64,000 nt of DNA from Dactylorhiza incarnata (Eukaryota; Streptophyta; Magnoliopsida; Asparagales; Orchidaceae). Location of the stretch: positions 806,001 to 870,000 of the forward strand of contig JAWHQI010000524.1 of the NCBI GenBank assembly GCA_033032865.1, in the 5' to 3' direction. The notes beneath the pieces were generated by a model. It ran no database searches and was not told where the DNA came from. It saw only the letters and a program-made list of their open reading frames with translations. Each line of letters opens with the position of its first letter. The stretch's first letter is position 1. A program made the translations under genes and the position numbers. Below, one piece after another: positions 20,907 to 32,415 of the stretch.

Positions 20907-21840
20907 AGGTTGTGGAAGCTATTCGGTCCGGTAAGGCTCATGTTACACCGTGACCTCCTATTCCTTCAAAGGCCTTTAAGCCTTGTCGCGCGATAAGAGA
21001 CCAGAGATTGAAATTATTCCCCTGGATGATCTCTTCCCGACTACTAATGCCGATCTAAATGGAGGGGTAAGGATGGGGAGCGGTCGCAAAAGCAATTGTT
21101 CAAAGAAACTGATTCTAAGCATTTTAGGCCTCCTGACCGCCTAATGTTGACTGCACCTCCTGCGGCTAAAAAAATAGATGAAGAGCCCCTGCATACTTCC
21201 AATCCTGTTATTTTAGAAGTAGAAAGTATATGTCTTCTCGGCATGTCATTTTTATCTTTAAAGTAAAAACAGATATCTTACTGCGCAGTTATTTGTTTCT
21301 TACCGCAGATGAAGGAAAAGCAGAAAGAGTAGAGTCCCTCTTGAAGATCCGAAGGCCTCCCGAAAGCTACTAAGTCCTCTGATCAAAGACATGCAGAGAA
21401 TGCATTTGAGAGAAAGAGCTCTTGAAGACCAAGTGCGAACTCAAGCTGCTGCTTTTGATAAGGAGATGAGGGAGAGGATGGCAGATGTGGAGATGCAGGT
21501 GAAGAACCAGAATAAATAACAGGCTAACTGCATCCGAAAGTTAGAGAAAAATGTTGAATATTATAAGGGAAAGCCGCAGCACTGTCCGCTGAAGTCGAGC
21601 GGACTAAGCGATCCGTTACCGCGGTCACAACGACCAAGGCGGGAACGTCTTCTACTGGTCAACCGGGAGAGGGTGACTTCAACTGGAGTTCCCTTAATCC
21701 CTCTTGACCGAATAGATAGGGATGTTTCCCATCTCCACAGGTTTGCAATGAATGCTAATCGCTTTATGTCGCACGCGCTGACCGCCATTAACCAGATGCA
21801 GGAAGATGCAGCGTGCATTGGACGAGATCGTGCGATCTGA
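20907..21840 (+). pseudogene. Additional ORF of the gypsy element, decayed coiled-coil segment
   Basis: Fragments in changing frames are rich in Arg, Glu and Gln. At about 21390-21518 one reads DMQRMHLRERALEDQVR and goes on to KEMRERMADVEMQVKN before a TAA. This looks like the heptad-rich C-terminal part of a Tat-type extra protein. Several stops and frameshifts make it non-functional. I claim no function. Confidence 0.35.
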
Positions 21841-22341
21841 TAATACTTAACCGTCTTGCTTCTTTGAACAATTGTGATGTGTTGTACTGTGATTAATTTT
21901 CCTATGGACAATATCAATTTTATTTGATATATGTTTGAATGTTATAATTAAATTACCTATGGGATGTCTGATGAATGCTTATGTGCGATTAGCGCGGCTA
22001 GATATTTGATATTTGATTTTTTATGATGAATGACTTCTTTCTGAGCTGAAGTAAATGGACCGAACGGTTTGATAGGTTATCGTGCGATTAGATACATTAA
22101 TCATTTGTCTTCTGTAATGAATGATTTCCTTCTGAGCTGAAGTAAATGGACCGAATGGTCTGATAGCTGATCGTGCGATTAGATACATTAATCATTTGTC
22201 TTCTGTAATGAATGATTTCCTTCTGATAATTAATTGTACGATCTTATGTAAAATCGCACTATCAAAGCATTCTAGAACTTTCCTTGGATTCTTATAAATA
22301 GGGCTAAGCTGGGAAGAAGATCGAAGATGCAACCGAAACAA

Positions 22342-23045
22342 ATGTCCAGGCGGTCTCTTATAATGGGTAGCCGCGCGAGTAAATGCGAGTGATATTTTTT
22401 TGTCTGTTATTCATAAGTCCTCTTGGTTGACTCGTCCAGAATATAGGCAATTTCTTGCGGACCACTTCATTCAAACTCAATTGATCGCCCGACTTCCACT
22501 AGAAGATGAAGGATTAAATACTGGCTCAGAAACTGTGATTGTGATTCCAATCGATCACTTTGATTTCGGCTTCCGCTTTCCTCTTCCCTGGGAGGCTATA
22601 GCGGTCTTCAACCATTATGGGGTGGTTCCCAGTCAACTTCCACCTAATTCGATTGCCGTTATATTCTCTTACGTAGCTTACATGTGGTCAGAAAGGGTTC
22701 TCTTTACCTTAGATATTTTCCGCAGTGTTTTTACCGTGCGAGCTCCGAAGGAAGGTAAGAAGAAGGAAGAGCTCAAGGGTCTGCTTTACTTTGGCTGCCC
22801 TTGGATGAAAGTGGTTAACCTGCCGAACAAGGCTACGAATTGGACAGAAAGATTTATAATCTTTGAAGGAGACTTTGGAGGCTTAGCCGCGCGGCCAGAA
22901 AGTCGCAATAACTCTGTGTTCAAGTCTCGAAAAGAATTATCAAAAATAGAGATGGAGATTGTGGAATACCTAGCCCCTGAGCGGTTAGATGTGAATCATT
23001 ATATTCCACTGCTTGATGTAGTTGCCGACGTACTTGTCGAAGACG
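22342..23045 (+). pseudogene. Additional ORF, exon 1, plant transposon-type (PF04195-like)
   Basis: The open part begins by 22388, and a start at ATG 22342 would need a 1-nt frameshift near 22390. The protein carries FGFRFPLPWEAIAVFNHYGVVPSQLPPNSIAVIFSYVAYMW. This is the FPLP...YGI-PSQL-PN pattern of the 'putative gypsy type transposon' family (Transposase_28, PF04195), known from extra ORFs of Tat elements. It ends at donor GTAAGT (23046), 9 bp before the inserted Copia C. Its function in the element's life cycle is unknown. Confidence 0.65.
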
Positions 23046-23054
23046 GTAAGTTAT

Positions 23055-24285
23055 TGTTGAAAATGTTGAAGTGTTAAGTTGGCGGTCTGGGAGGTGACCG
23101 CGCGGTCTGGTCTAACCGCGCGATCTCGCGATCTCCTTTGCGGTCTGACCTATTCGGTCTAGCCGCAGTCTATTCGGCTTGGCCTCCGTTCTTTGTCAAA
23201 GGCTGCTGAGGTGAGGCCGCGCGGTCTGGTTTGTGTGACCGCGTGACGAGCTGTTGTTCTTACTGTGCGGGTTAAGTTGTTGACCGCACAGGGTTGTTCT
23301 TCTGGTATCGGGCAGTCCGGTCTGGTGACTGTCCGGGTTCTTGGTGATGCGCGCGGACTAAGGCTTTCTTAGTCGCGCGGTCTCCTCTTTTGTATTCGCA
23401 TATGTCGGTCTCTTGGCGATCTGCTTATGCATGCGGTCACTGGTGTATGGTCGACTTGGCGGTCTGTTGCCTTTAGTCGACTTGGCGGTGTTCGCGGTCT
23501 CTAGAGGAAGTCTCGTACATGCGAACACTGGTGGTGGGCGTCATGACCGTGCGAGATGTTATGATCGCGCGGCTTCTTGGAGGAGTGGCGATCTCCTGGT
23601 CGTTTGAAGTCGGCGAGCTGACAAAGCGCAGAGCGATCTGCTGACCGCGCGGGTTGACCGGTCTTGATCGCGCGGTCAGGGCGGTGACTCTATCTCATAG
23701 GGTGGTGACTGGATCTGGTCTCACGCCTATAAATAGGAGTCACTGTTGCAGCAAAATTTATCGCACCAAGTGTAAACTGAACTCGCGCCTAGTTCTTGCG
23801 GTCTCTTCTTTAGTGACCGGCCGGTTTGCTGATTGAACTTGTCTTGTGCAGCTTCTGCGGATTGTGCGGACAGCAGCGGTCACCTCTTCTTCTAAAGGTG
23901 TCCGGGCGGTCTTGCGGCTTGCAGTGCGGGTTGCTGGAGTTCGGGAGAATCAATGGAGTTCGGGAGGTCGCGGAGTTTCAGTTGGTGTTGTTCAAGTCGC
24001 CGACAGTCTGTTCGCGCGGTCTCTCTTTTCTAGTCGCGCGAACACCCAGGTCGCGCGGTCAGGCGGTCTCAGTGTTCAGACCGTTAGTTATCTTTTTTCA
24101 GCATTGTATTTTCTTTTGGTTTTGTGTACTGGCGAAATCATGTCTCGCCATGTATACCTCGCTCTGTAATGAAGATTTCTGCTGTTATCAATAAAGATTG
24201 CTTTGCTTCATGTGCTTCTGGTTGTTGGATGTAACTTTAAGTTGTACGATTCCTGCTCACTCCTAGATCTTCGGAAAATTTCACA
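23055..24285 (+). repeat. Copia C 5' LTR
   Basis: 1,231 bp and unusually GC-rich for this window. It holds at least ten exact GCGGTCT or AGACCGC-type motifs, many inside ACCGCGCGGTCT palindromes. A CCTATAAATAGG promoter box lies at about 23727 and AATAAA at about 24190. Confidence 0.9.
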
Positions 24286-24297
24286 TGGTATCAGAGG
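24286..24297 (+). other. Copia C primer-binding site
   Basis: TGGTATCAGAGG directly follows the 5' LTR and matches the initiator tRNA-Met primer class. Confidence 0.85.
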
Positions 24298-24373
24298 GAG
24301 GTTGGAGTGGATAGAGCAGTCAACAACTTAAAGTTGCCATCGCCTTTGTGAAGAAGGAACCAGTGGTAGAGTT

Positions 24374-25236
24374 ATGGAAGCAGGTTTTGCAAGAGGTCTT
24401 GGAATTGAGATGCTCACGTCGACTAACTTCAAGAAGTGGAAGTCGTGCATGCATAGTTATCTTCTGGTCGAGGACCTTTGGGAGGTTGTTGGAGGAGATA
24501 GTACGGAGGAAGTTGTCCCAGTTGGGGATAATGGTCATGAGGTGAGGAATTGGAGGAGAATTAATGCGAAAGCAGAGTTCACTCTAAAAAGGGCAATATC
24601 ACCTGACCTATTCGATCACATCTTAGGGTGTGGATCAGCTGCCGAGATCTGGAGAGCCCTGTACGGGCTGTTTAACAAGAAGAATGTAGCGAGGCTACAG
24701 TTTCTGGAAAATGAGCTGGCTAGGTCGGCTCAAAGAGATCTTTCTATCTCTACGTTCTTCCTGAAGATGAAGAACCTTTGCGCTGAGATTTCAGCACTGG
24801 ATCCTGATGAACCAATTTCTGAGGCGAAGCTGAAGAGGCACATCATCCGCGGCTTGCGGAAGGAGTATGTGGCCTTTTGACGTCGGTGCAGGGTTGGGCA
24901 AATCAGCCCTCTCTGCTGGAGCTTGAGAATCTGCTTGCGTCGCAGGAAAGCTTGGCAAGGCAGATGGCGGGGGTGTCAGTGTATGGGGGAGAAGGCGAGG
25001 TTCTCTTCACAGGGAAGAAGAAGAAATGGGATAAGAAAAAGAAGACCGTTGGAGGCAATGGGCCTTCAACTTCTGGACAGCAGGAGAGGGGCTATGCTCC
25101 TAAGGCTGAAGGGAAGAAGAAGGGAGAAGGACCCAAATGCTTTAGATGCGGAAAGCTTGGTCACATCAGGAAGGATTGCCGGGTGAATCTTCAGCCAGGG
25201 CATGCTGTTACAGGGAAGGAGGAAGCTGAGGCCAGA
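24374..25236 (+). pseudogene. Copia C gag with zinc knuckle
   Basis: From ATG 24374 the frame has LTSTNFKKWKSCMHSYLL, FNKKNVARLQFLENEL and PDEPISEAKLKRHIIRGL, typical of Copia gag (UBN2-like). A 1-nt deletion near 24876 forces a frame change; the protein continues TSVQGWANQPSLLELENLL. A Lys-rich stretch and a CX2CX4HX4C zinc knuckle follow (CFRCGKLGHIRKDC, about 25139-25180). A TAA at 25237-25239 ends it, in the same frame as pol, so gag and pol were one polyprotein. Confidence 0.85.
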
Positions 25237-25239
25237 TAA

Positions 25240-28200
25240 AATGATGGAGGATGGGGAGGAGCCTTCTCGTCTTCTGTTGGAGTTGCGGCTCCTATCAATT
25301 ATCAGGAGGACTGGATCGTGGACTCGGGGTGTGGTCATCACCTCACCGGGGACGAGTCGAAGCTTTCTTCAGCGCAGCCTTACTCAGGTAATGATGTCAT
25401 CATAACTGCTGATAATACTGTGCATAGTGTCGAGAAGGTGGGGGTTGTTTCCTTGGGTAGTGATAGGGGGCCACTAACTTTGAAGAGTATCTATCATGTG
25501 CCCGGAATGAGGAAAAACCTCTTCTCCGTGACCAACGCTGTTGACGCTCGGTATCACGTTCTGTTCGGTCCAACAGAAGTGAGGTTTCTTCGAAACGTGG
25601 AGGCGGTAAAGGATGATGTTGTTCATGTCGGGAGAAGGGCAAAAGACTTGTTCGTTTTATCGACAAGTTCTTATGTTGACAAGACGAGGACAAATGATAG
25701 TGTCGTTATATGGCTCGAGAGGTTGGGGCATGTAGGGATGGATAAGTTGAAGGCTATGACGATAAATGGTTTAGTCAAGGGTCTGCCTAGTCTATCTTCC
25801 TATGGTGACGGTCATATTTGCGCGGGATGTCAGTTCGGCAAGTCTCATCGACTACCGTTTGATAAGTCGCAGACAAGGAGTAGTGTGTCGTTGGAGTGTA
25901 TCCACGGTGACTTGATGAGACCGACTGCTACCCCAAGCTTCGGAGGCAACAGGTATATGCTGGTGTTGATCGACGATTACACCAGATATGTCTGGGTTTA
26001 TTTCCTGAAGGAGATGGCGGAGGCGTTTGCCAAGTTTGTGGAGTTTAAGGAGCTAGTGGAGGGTCGGCTAGGCCTGCGGGTAAAAAAGCTGAGAACTGAC
26101 AACGGGGGGGAGTTCACCTCTGGTGAGTTCTCTAATTTTTGCAGGAAGGCGGGCATCCGGAGGGAGCTTACTTGTGCGCATACTTCACAACAAAACGGAG
26201 TTACAGAGTGGAAGATCCGTCATCTGACGGAGACCTGCAAGTGTTGGCTGCATGTCAAGAGTATCCTAAGGTCCTTCTGGGCGGAGGGAATGTCTTGTGC
26301 CGCCTACGTCATCAACAGGATGCCTCTCAGTCCCATCAACATGTTGACCCCGCATGAGATGATGTTCAAAGGAAAGCCAAGCGTGGCGCACCTTCGGGTG
26401 TTTGGTTCCACCTGCTATATGCACGTTCCAGATGCGCTTCGGACGAAGCTAGATGCAAAAGCAAGGAAGCTAGTCTTTGTGGGATATGATGATCGGAAGA
26501 AGGGCTGGAAGTGCATGGACCCGGAGACGCGGAGATTTGTTGTATCTCGCGACGTCGTGTTCGATGAGGTGACGCCGTACATGGGAAGTTCTGGTGTTGA
26601 GTTACCAGAAAGCAGGGTGGAGGAGCCGGAGAGAGCTGTGGAAAATCTTCAGGTGGAGCTGTCTTTGTCACCAGGTGGTCCATCCATTTCTAGTTCTGAG
26701 ATGGAGGCTTCTGGATCAGGAAGCAGGGGGAGCGATGCTCCTAGTACGTCTGGAAGGGGAGCTAGGGAAGCAGCAGCTGAGGATAATGCGAGTCAGGAGA
26801 AGGCGTTAAGGAGATCAAAGCGAACGATCATTGCCCCTGATCGCTATACAGGAGGAAACATGGTGAGCTTTGTCTCATGTTTCTTCGCTGGTCCCCTGGA
26901 TGAGCGGGAACCAGTGAGCTTTGAAAAGGCCAAAGGCGTAAATCAGTGGGATTCGGCTATGGAAGAAGAGATGGCAGCTCTTGAGAAGAATGAGACATGG
27001 TCTCTGGTGCCCAGGCCTAAGGGCATTACCCCTGTGACATGCAAATGGGTCTATAAGCTCAAGAAGAAGGCAGACGGCAGTATCGAGCGATACAAGGCTC
27101 GCCTTGTGGCTCGTGGATTCTCGCAGCAATACGGTGAAGATTATGAAGAGACATTCAGTCTGGTGGCGAAGATGGCTTCAGTTCGGTTCGTTATTGCCTT
27201 GGCGGCGTTTTATGGGTGGGAGATTTGGCAACTCGACGTAAAGAATGCTTTCTTGTATGGCGAGATTGACAAGGATATCTTCATGATCCAGCCGCCAGGC
27301 TTTGTATCTGAAGACTACGAGGAGACTTTCAGTCCGGTGGCAAAAATGACTTCAGTTCGATTTATCATTGCCTTGGCGGCGTTCAGTGGATGGGAGATTT
27401 GGCAGCTCGACGTCAAGAACGTTTTCTTGTACAGCAAGATTGACAAGGACATCTTCATGGTCCAGCCACCAGGCTTTGTGTCTGAAGATTTTTCGGAGCA
27501 TGTCTGCAAGTTGAAGAAGGCCCTGTATGGGTTGAAGCAAGCGCCGAGGGCGTGGTACGGGAAGATTGCAGAATATCTCTTATTCTGTGGATTTGGTGCT
27601 TCAGACTCTGACTCAAGCTTGTTTGTCAAGAAGAGCGGGGAGCTTCAGGTCATCGTGCTGCTTTACGTCGACGATATGATCGTGACGGGGAATTCGAAGG
27701 AGGAGGTAGCAAAGCTTCGGGCTGAACTATCTATCAGGTTTGAGATTAAGGATTTGGGTGAACTTCACCATTTCCTTGGACTCGAAGTGCAGAGGAAGGA
27801 AAGTGGAGTGCTGGTGTCTCAGGCTGGATATGCGGAGCGAATCGTGGAGCGATTCGGCATGAAGGAAGGGAAATGCATTTCTACACCTCTGGAGAAGGCC
27901 ATGAAACTTCGGAAGGATGAGGGTTGGATACTGGAAGATCCGATTGTGTTCAGAGCTCTGGTTGGGAGCTTGATTTATCTGACGATCACTAGGCCGGATA
28001 TTGCGTATGCAGTTGGCAGGGTGAGTCGTTATATGGCGGAACCAGGGATGCCTCATCTATTAGCGGCCAAGAATATTTTGAAGTATGTCAAGGCGAATTC
28101 GGATATGGGTCTCCTATACAGGAGGGATGCGGGCTTCGAGGTGCATGGGTACATGGATGCTGATTACGGGGGAGATTCGGATGATCGGAAGTCGACGTCT

Positions 28201-28622
28201 GGATTCGTCTTCATGGCGGGCCCTACGGCTATATCATGGTGCAGCAAGAAGCAGGATTCCGTGTCTGTCTCTACCACGGAAGCGGAATACAAGGCTTCAG
28301 CCTTGGCAGCTCAAGAAGTCATCTGGCTTAGGAGGTTGGTGGGGGATGTCCATAAGGAGGTTCGAGGTCCGACTCTGCTCCGCGGCGACAATGAGAGTGC
28401 ACTCAAACTGGTTACTAATCCAGTTTGTCACGCGAGGACTTAACATATCGAGATCGAGCATCATTTCATTCGTGAGAAGGTGCTGGAGGGGTCTCTTTCG
28501 ATTGAGCATGTTCGGAGTCAGGACAACGTTGCTGACATATTCACAAAGGCGCTGTCGAAGGGGCCGTTCACTCGGCTGAGGAGTTTACTTGGGCTGTTTT
28601 CAACTTTCCACTTCAAGGGGGA
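25240..28622 (+). pseudogene. Copia C pol with duplicated RT segment
   Basis: It is open from after the TAA at 25237 to another TAA at 28441-28443, and then to the polypurine tract. The protease has DWIVDSGCGHHLTG (about 25309-25350). The integrase has ERLGHVGMDKL, CAGCQFGKSH, LRTDNGGEF and SQQNGVTEWK, where the usual ER is EW. The RT has KWVYKLKKKADG, QLDVKNAFLYGE and YVDDMIVTG. RNase H has YMDADYGGDSDDRKSTSGF and STTEAEYKA. An in-frame 174-bp (58-residue) duplication covers 27139-27312 and 27313-27486. The stop at 28441 replaces the expected K of HARTKHIEIEHHF. Confidence 0.9.
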
Positions 28623-28623
28623 G

Positions 28624-29854
28624 TGTTGAAAATGTTGAAGTGTTAAGTTGGCGATCTCGGAGGTGACCGCGCGGTCTGGTCTAACCGCGCGATCTCGCGG
28701 TCTCCTCTGCGGTCTGACCTATTCGGTCTAGCCGCAGTCTATTCAGCTTGACCGCCGTTCTTTGTCCAAAGCTGCTGAGGTGAGTCCGCGCGGTCTGGTT
28801 TGTGTGACCGCGTGGCGAGCTGTTATTCTTACTGTGCGGGTTAAGTTGTTGACCGCACAGGGTTGTTCTTCTGGTATCGTGCAGTCCGGTCTGGTGACTG
28901 TCCGGGTTCTTGGTGATGCGCGCGGACTAAGGCTTTCTTAGTCGCGCGGTCTCCTCTTTTGTGTTCGCATATGCCGGTCTCTTGGCGATCTGCTGATGCA
29001 TGCAGACACTGGTATTTGGTCGACTTGGCGGTCTGTTGCCTTTAGTCGACTTGGCGGTGTTCGCGGTCTCTGGAGGAAGTCTCGTACATGCGAACACTGG
29101 TGGTGGGCGTCATGACCGTGCGAGATGTCATGATCGCGCGACTTCTTGGAGGAGTGGCGGTTTCCTGGTCGTTTGAAGTCGGCGAGCTCACAAAGCGCAG
29201 AGCGATCTGCTGACCGCGCGGGTTGACCGGTCTTGATCGCGCGGTCAGGGCAGTGACTCTATCTCATAGGGTGTTGACTGGATCGGGTCCGACGCCTATA
29301 AATAGAAGTCACTGTTGCAGCAAAATTTATCGCACCAAGTGTAAGCTGAACTCGCGCCTAGTTCTTGCGGTCTCTTCTTTAGTGACCGGCCGGTTTGCTG
29401 ATTGAACTTGTTTTGTGCAGCTTCTACGGATTGTGCGGACAGCAGCGGTCACCTCTTCTTCTAAAGGTGTTCGGGCGGTCTTGCGGCTTGCAGTGCGGGT
29501 TGCTGGAGTTCGGGAGAATCAGTGGAGTTCGGGAGGTTGCGGAGTTTCAGTTGGTGTTGTTCAAGTTGTCGGCAGTCTGTTCGCGCGGTCTCTCTTTTCT
29601 AGTCGCGCGAACACCCAGGTCGCGCGGTCAGGCGGTCTCAGTGTTCAGACCGCTAGTTATCTTTCTTCAGCATTGTATTTTCTTTTGGTTTTGTGTACTG
29701 GCAAAATCATGTCTCGCCATGTATACCTCGCTCTGTAATGAAGATTTCTGTTGTTATCAATAAAGATTGCTTTGCTTCATGTGCTTCTGGTTGTTGGCTG
29801 TAACTTTAAGTTGTACGATTCCTGCTCACTCCTAGATCTTCGGAAAATTTCACA
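28624..29854 (+). repeat. Copia C 3' LTR
   Basis: 1,231 bp, same length and ends as the 5' copy, following the polypurine tract and followed by target duplication GTTAT. Confidence 0.9.
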
Positions 29855-29935
29855 GTTATATCCTGCAAGTATCTTTTTGGTAACCGTGTTTAACCGCAAA
29901 AACATGTACTAATAATCTCTACTTTTATTTTTCAG

Positions 29936-30393
29936 TGGTCCTATAAAAACCACAGAACAGATCGCTGAGACTGCAAGGAGAGGTCCTTACTCAGAGAGAA
30001 CTGAGGAAGAAAAGGGATGAAGAGAGGTTTCCTCAAGAGTTCGCCGAGGAGGTGAGCTCTTCTTCAAGCTCTTTTCATGTCTCAAACTTCGGCAAGGGTG
30101 TTAAGGACCTTGCCGGCAAGCCGCTTCTAAACTGGGATAGAAAAGGAAAGAAAGTTACTGTCTCCACAACTCTTCCTTCATGGAAGATTGATCGCCCTAG
30201 CCGCCATGCCACAGTAATCACCAATGCTCTCTACGGGAAGAAGAATATGTCTGAAGCAAGGGAGATCGCTCAAGAGGACATTGCAGTTGTGGCCGCCCAA
30301 GCTTCTTTAAGAAGTACTGTTTTGAATCACTACATGGGTCATCTACAGCGGCAATCGCCGAAGACCATTGCTAACCTCGAAGGGAAGCTGGAA
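29936..30393 (+). pseudogene. Additional ORF of the gypsy element, exon 2
   Basis: It begins after acceptor TTTTTCAG (29928-29935) and ends at donor GTAAGG (30394). Joined to exon 1 (ending 23045) the frame is preserved. One TAA at 29944-29946 interrupts it. After that it reads GEVLTQRELRKKRDEERFPQEFAEE, a Ser run, then WKIDRPSRHATVITNAL. The EVLTQRELRKKR motif is typical of the plant transposon-type proteins. Copia C separates exons 1 and 2. Confidence 0.6.
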
Positions 30394-30469
30394 GTAAGGG
30401 AACTACTTTTCTAATCGCGTGGTTAGATACATTGTTAACCAACTGATCTAATTATGATTTTCCTTGCAG

Positions 30470-31035
30470 AATGCCTACAATCCCGAGAACCCTGCCTTCT
30501 AGAAAGCTGTAATTCCTCATTGTCGAGAAAATATTGAAGATGTGTTGTTGATGCTGAAGGAGCAGGGTGGCCTCACTGATGATTTCATGGAGGCTACATT
30601 TTTCGATTTCTTTCCAAATTTAGCTAACTTTGGGACCAAACCGGTCATCGCGGTCTCTGATGATGAAGAGCTGGATGATGCCAGTTAATGAAGATGGTGG
30701 CAGTCAGGAAAATGATGGAGAAGATGAAGAAGAAGAGAAGGCAGAGGAGAAGAATGATGGGGATGGAGGAGATGAGGATGGAGGAGATGTTGAGATTGAA
30801 GATTTAGGAAATGTTGATGGAGAATATGAGATTAATGATAAAGAAAATGAAGATGTCGAGCAATCAGAGAGTGATAGTAAATATGTTGCTTCTCAGTCTG
30901 GTTCGAGCTCTTCTCCAGTTCTAGCTCTGGCTATGAAAGGTATCCTGGCTCTTCAAGTTCCTCTGATAGCTCTTCTGGGAAGTCTCCGGCCAAGAAGAAA
31001 AAAAGGAAGAAGAATGATGAAGATGGGGAGTGAAA
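30470..31035 (+). pseudogene. Additional ORF of the gypsy element, exon 3 and acidic tail
   Basis: After acceptor TTGCAG (30464-30469) the frame continues in phase 0: NAYNPENPAF, a TAG, then HCRENIEDVLLMLKEQGGL and PNLANFGTKPVIAVSDDEELDDAS before TAA at 30686-30688. A frame change there opens a strongly acidic tail (GEDEEEEKAEEKNDGDGGDE). Another near 30905 leads to a Ser run and a basic end, SPAKKKKRKKNDEDGE. The acidic-then-basic tail suggests a nuclear, disordered protein end. Confidence 0.5.
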
Positions 31036-31308
31036 GATAGTATTTTAAACAATGTAATCTTTATTTTGAAAAAGGGGCGCGGATTGTTTTTGTTAGCCGC
31101 GCGGTCTAAACACATGTAACTATTTTGATATGAAATGAAAGAAGCTCTTTTTTGTTATCTTCTTTGTTGTAATTTCATTACCTCTGCTTGTATTTTTTCT
31201 GTTGCCTCCTTTCATATTTATTCCAATGTAATCGGTCATATTTTATTTTAATCGCGTAACCGCGACACTCTAGACTGGAGATCCCTCGCAGAGTCAAGAT
31301 AATCATAC

Positions 31309-32415
31309 CTATGGAGAAATGGTGTCCACCTTGTATATACTCGTTGAATACATAATTACAAGTATGAATACAAATATATAGGAGGAGAAGGGGGCTAGTC
31401 ACTCCAATCTCAAGATGTGGGACTAAACAAGAGTAAGAAGAAACTACATAAATGAGCCTCATAAATGGGCTTTTACATGAATTTCTCTAACACTCCCCCG
31501 CAAGCTGGAGCGTACAAATCGTAGGCACCCAGCTTGGATAAGAACCGAAGATATAGTGGCCGAGGAAGAGCTTTTGTTAGGATGTCAGCAATTTGTCTCG
31601 CAGCGGGAACATGCTCCAATTCTAACTTCTTTGCTTGAACCTTTTCTCTGATGAAGTGACAGTCAACCTCGATATGCTTTGTTCGCTCATAGAAAACTGG
31701 ATTGTTGGCTATATGAATTGCAGCTTGACTGTCGCACCGAAGTGTTGTCGGAGAAGAAAGTCCAACACCCAAGTCACCAAGAAGGCTTTCAAGCTATGTT
31801 AATTCTAACACAACAGCAGCCATAGCCCTGTATTCAGACTCAGCCGAGGAGCGGGCGACCACAGTCTGTTTCTTGCTTCGCCATGTTATGAGGTGTCCAC
31901 CAAAATAAGTGCAAAAGTCAGTCGTAGAACGCCTATCATCAGGGGACCCGGCATAGTCAGCATCCGAGTAAGCAAGAAGAGATGGTGAGTTGGATGGTTT
32001 GTAGACAAGGCCTTGTCTCGGAGCGGTCTTTAGATATCTGAGAATACGCTCAACAGCTTGAAGGTGTGAAGTGCGTGGAGTATGCATGAAGCGACTCACA
32101 ACACCAACAGCAAACGAGATATCCGGTCGAGTAACCGTTAGGTAGATCAGTTTCCCAACCAATCGTCGGTAATATTCTGGATTCTCAAGAAGCTGGTCAG
32201 AATCAGACCCAGCAACACACGATTTCTGATTAGCATCCATAGGATAGGAGTATCCACAGGTTTGCACCCGGAGTATCCTGCTTCATGAAGTAAGTCGATG
32301 CAGTACTTCCGTTGGGACATAACCAACCCATCGGGTCGTCGGGCGACTTCAATCCCAAGGAAGTATCTAAGATTTCCAAGATCCTTGGTCTGGAAGGCCG
32401 AGTTCAGATGTTCCT
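31309..32415 (-). mobile_element. Truncated Copia E, minus strand
   Basis: The 3' LTR (about 31309-31492) starts TATGGAGAAATGG, related to the Copia A LTR reversed. It is followed by the polypurine-tract complement CTCCCCCGCAAG (31493-31504). RNase H and late RT follow on the minus strand to about 32415, where the element is cut within a sequence matching HLNSAFQTKDLG of Copia A, directly against another LTR. The 5' part is missing. Confidence 0.75.
31485..32410 (-). pseudogene. Copia E late RT and RNase H
   Basis: Reading leftward: a decayed SYPMDANQKS, ENPEYYRRLVGKLIYLTVTRPDISFAVGVVSRF (cited as the RT/RNase H connection), AYSDADYAGSPDDRRSTTDF, SSAESEYRAMA, a TAG where W is expected (about 31793), then LRCDSQAAIHIANN and HVPAARQIADILTKALPR. 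It is very close in wording to Copia A. One frameshift lies near 32267. Confidence 0.8.

Larger units (their letters stand above)
23055..29854 (+). mobile_element. Copia element C, plus strand, 6,800 bp
   Basis: It has equal 1,231-bp LTRs (23055-24285, 28624-29854), both TGTTGAAAATG...TTTCACA and roughly 95% identical by eye. The target duplication GTTAT occurs at 23050-23054 and 29855-29859. The primer-binding site is TGGTATCAGAGG (24286-24297) and the polypurine tract TCAAGGGGGAG (28613-28623). Gag and pol are nearly complete but have one frameshift and two stops. The element landed at the 5' splice site of the intron in the gypsy element's additional ORF. Confidence 0.92.

Noticed and set aside
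20717..20941. Small minus-strand frame inside the additional ORF
   Set aside because: It is a shadow of the better, charged plus-strand frame.
22400..23045. A DNA transposase gene, from the family name Transposase_28
   Set aside because: No DDE motif is visible. The family name is historical, and the domain is known from extra ORFs of gypsy elements.
23826..24194. Open frames in the Copia C LTRs (also 29395-29763)
   Set aside because: Identical frames occur in both LTRs and reflect GC-rich LTR sequence. No start context or domain.
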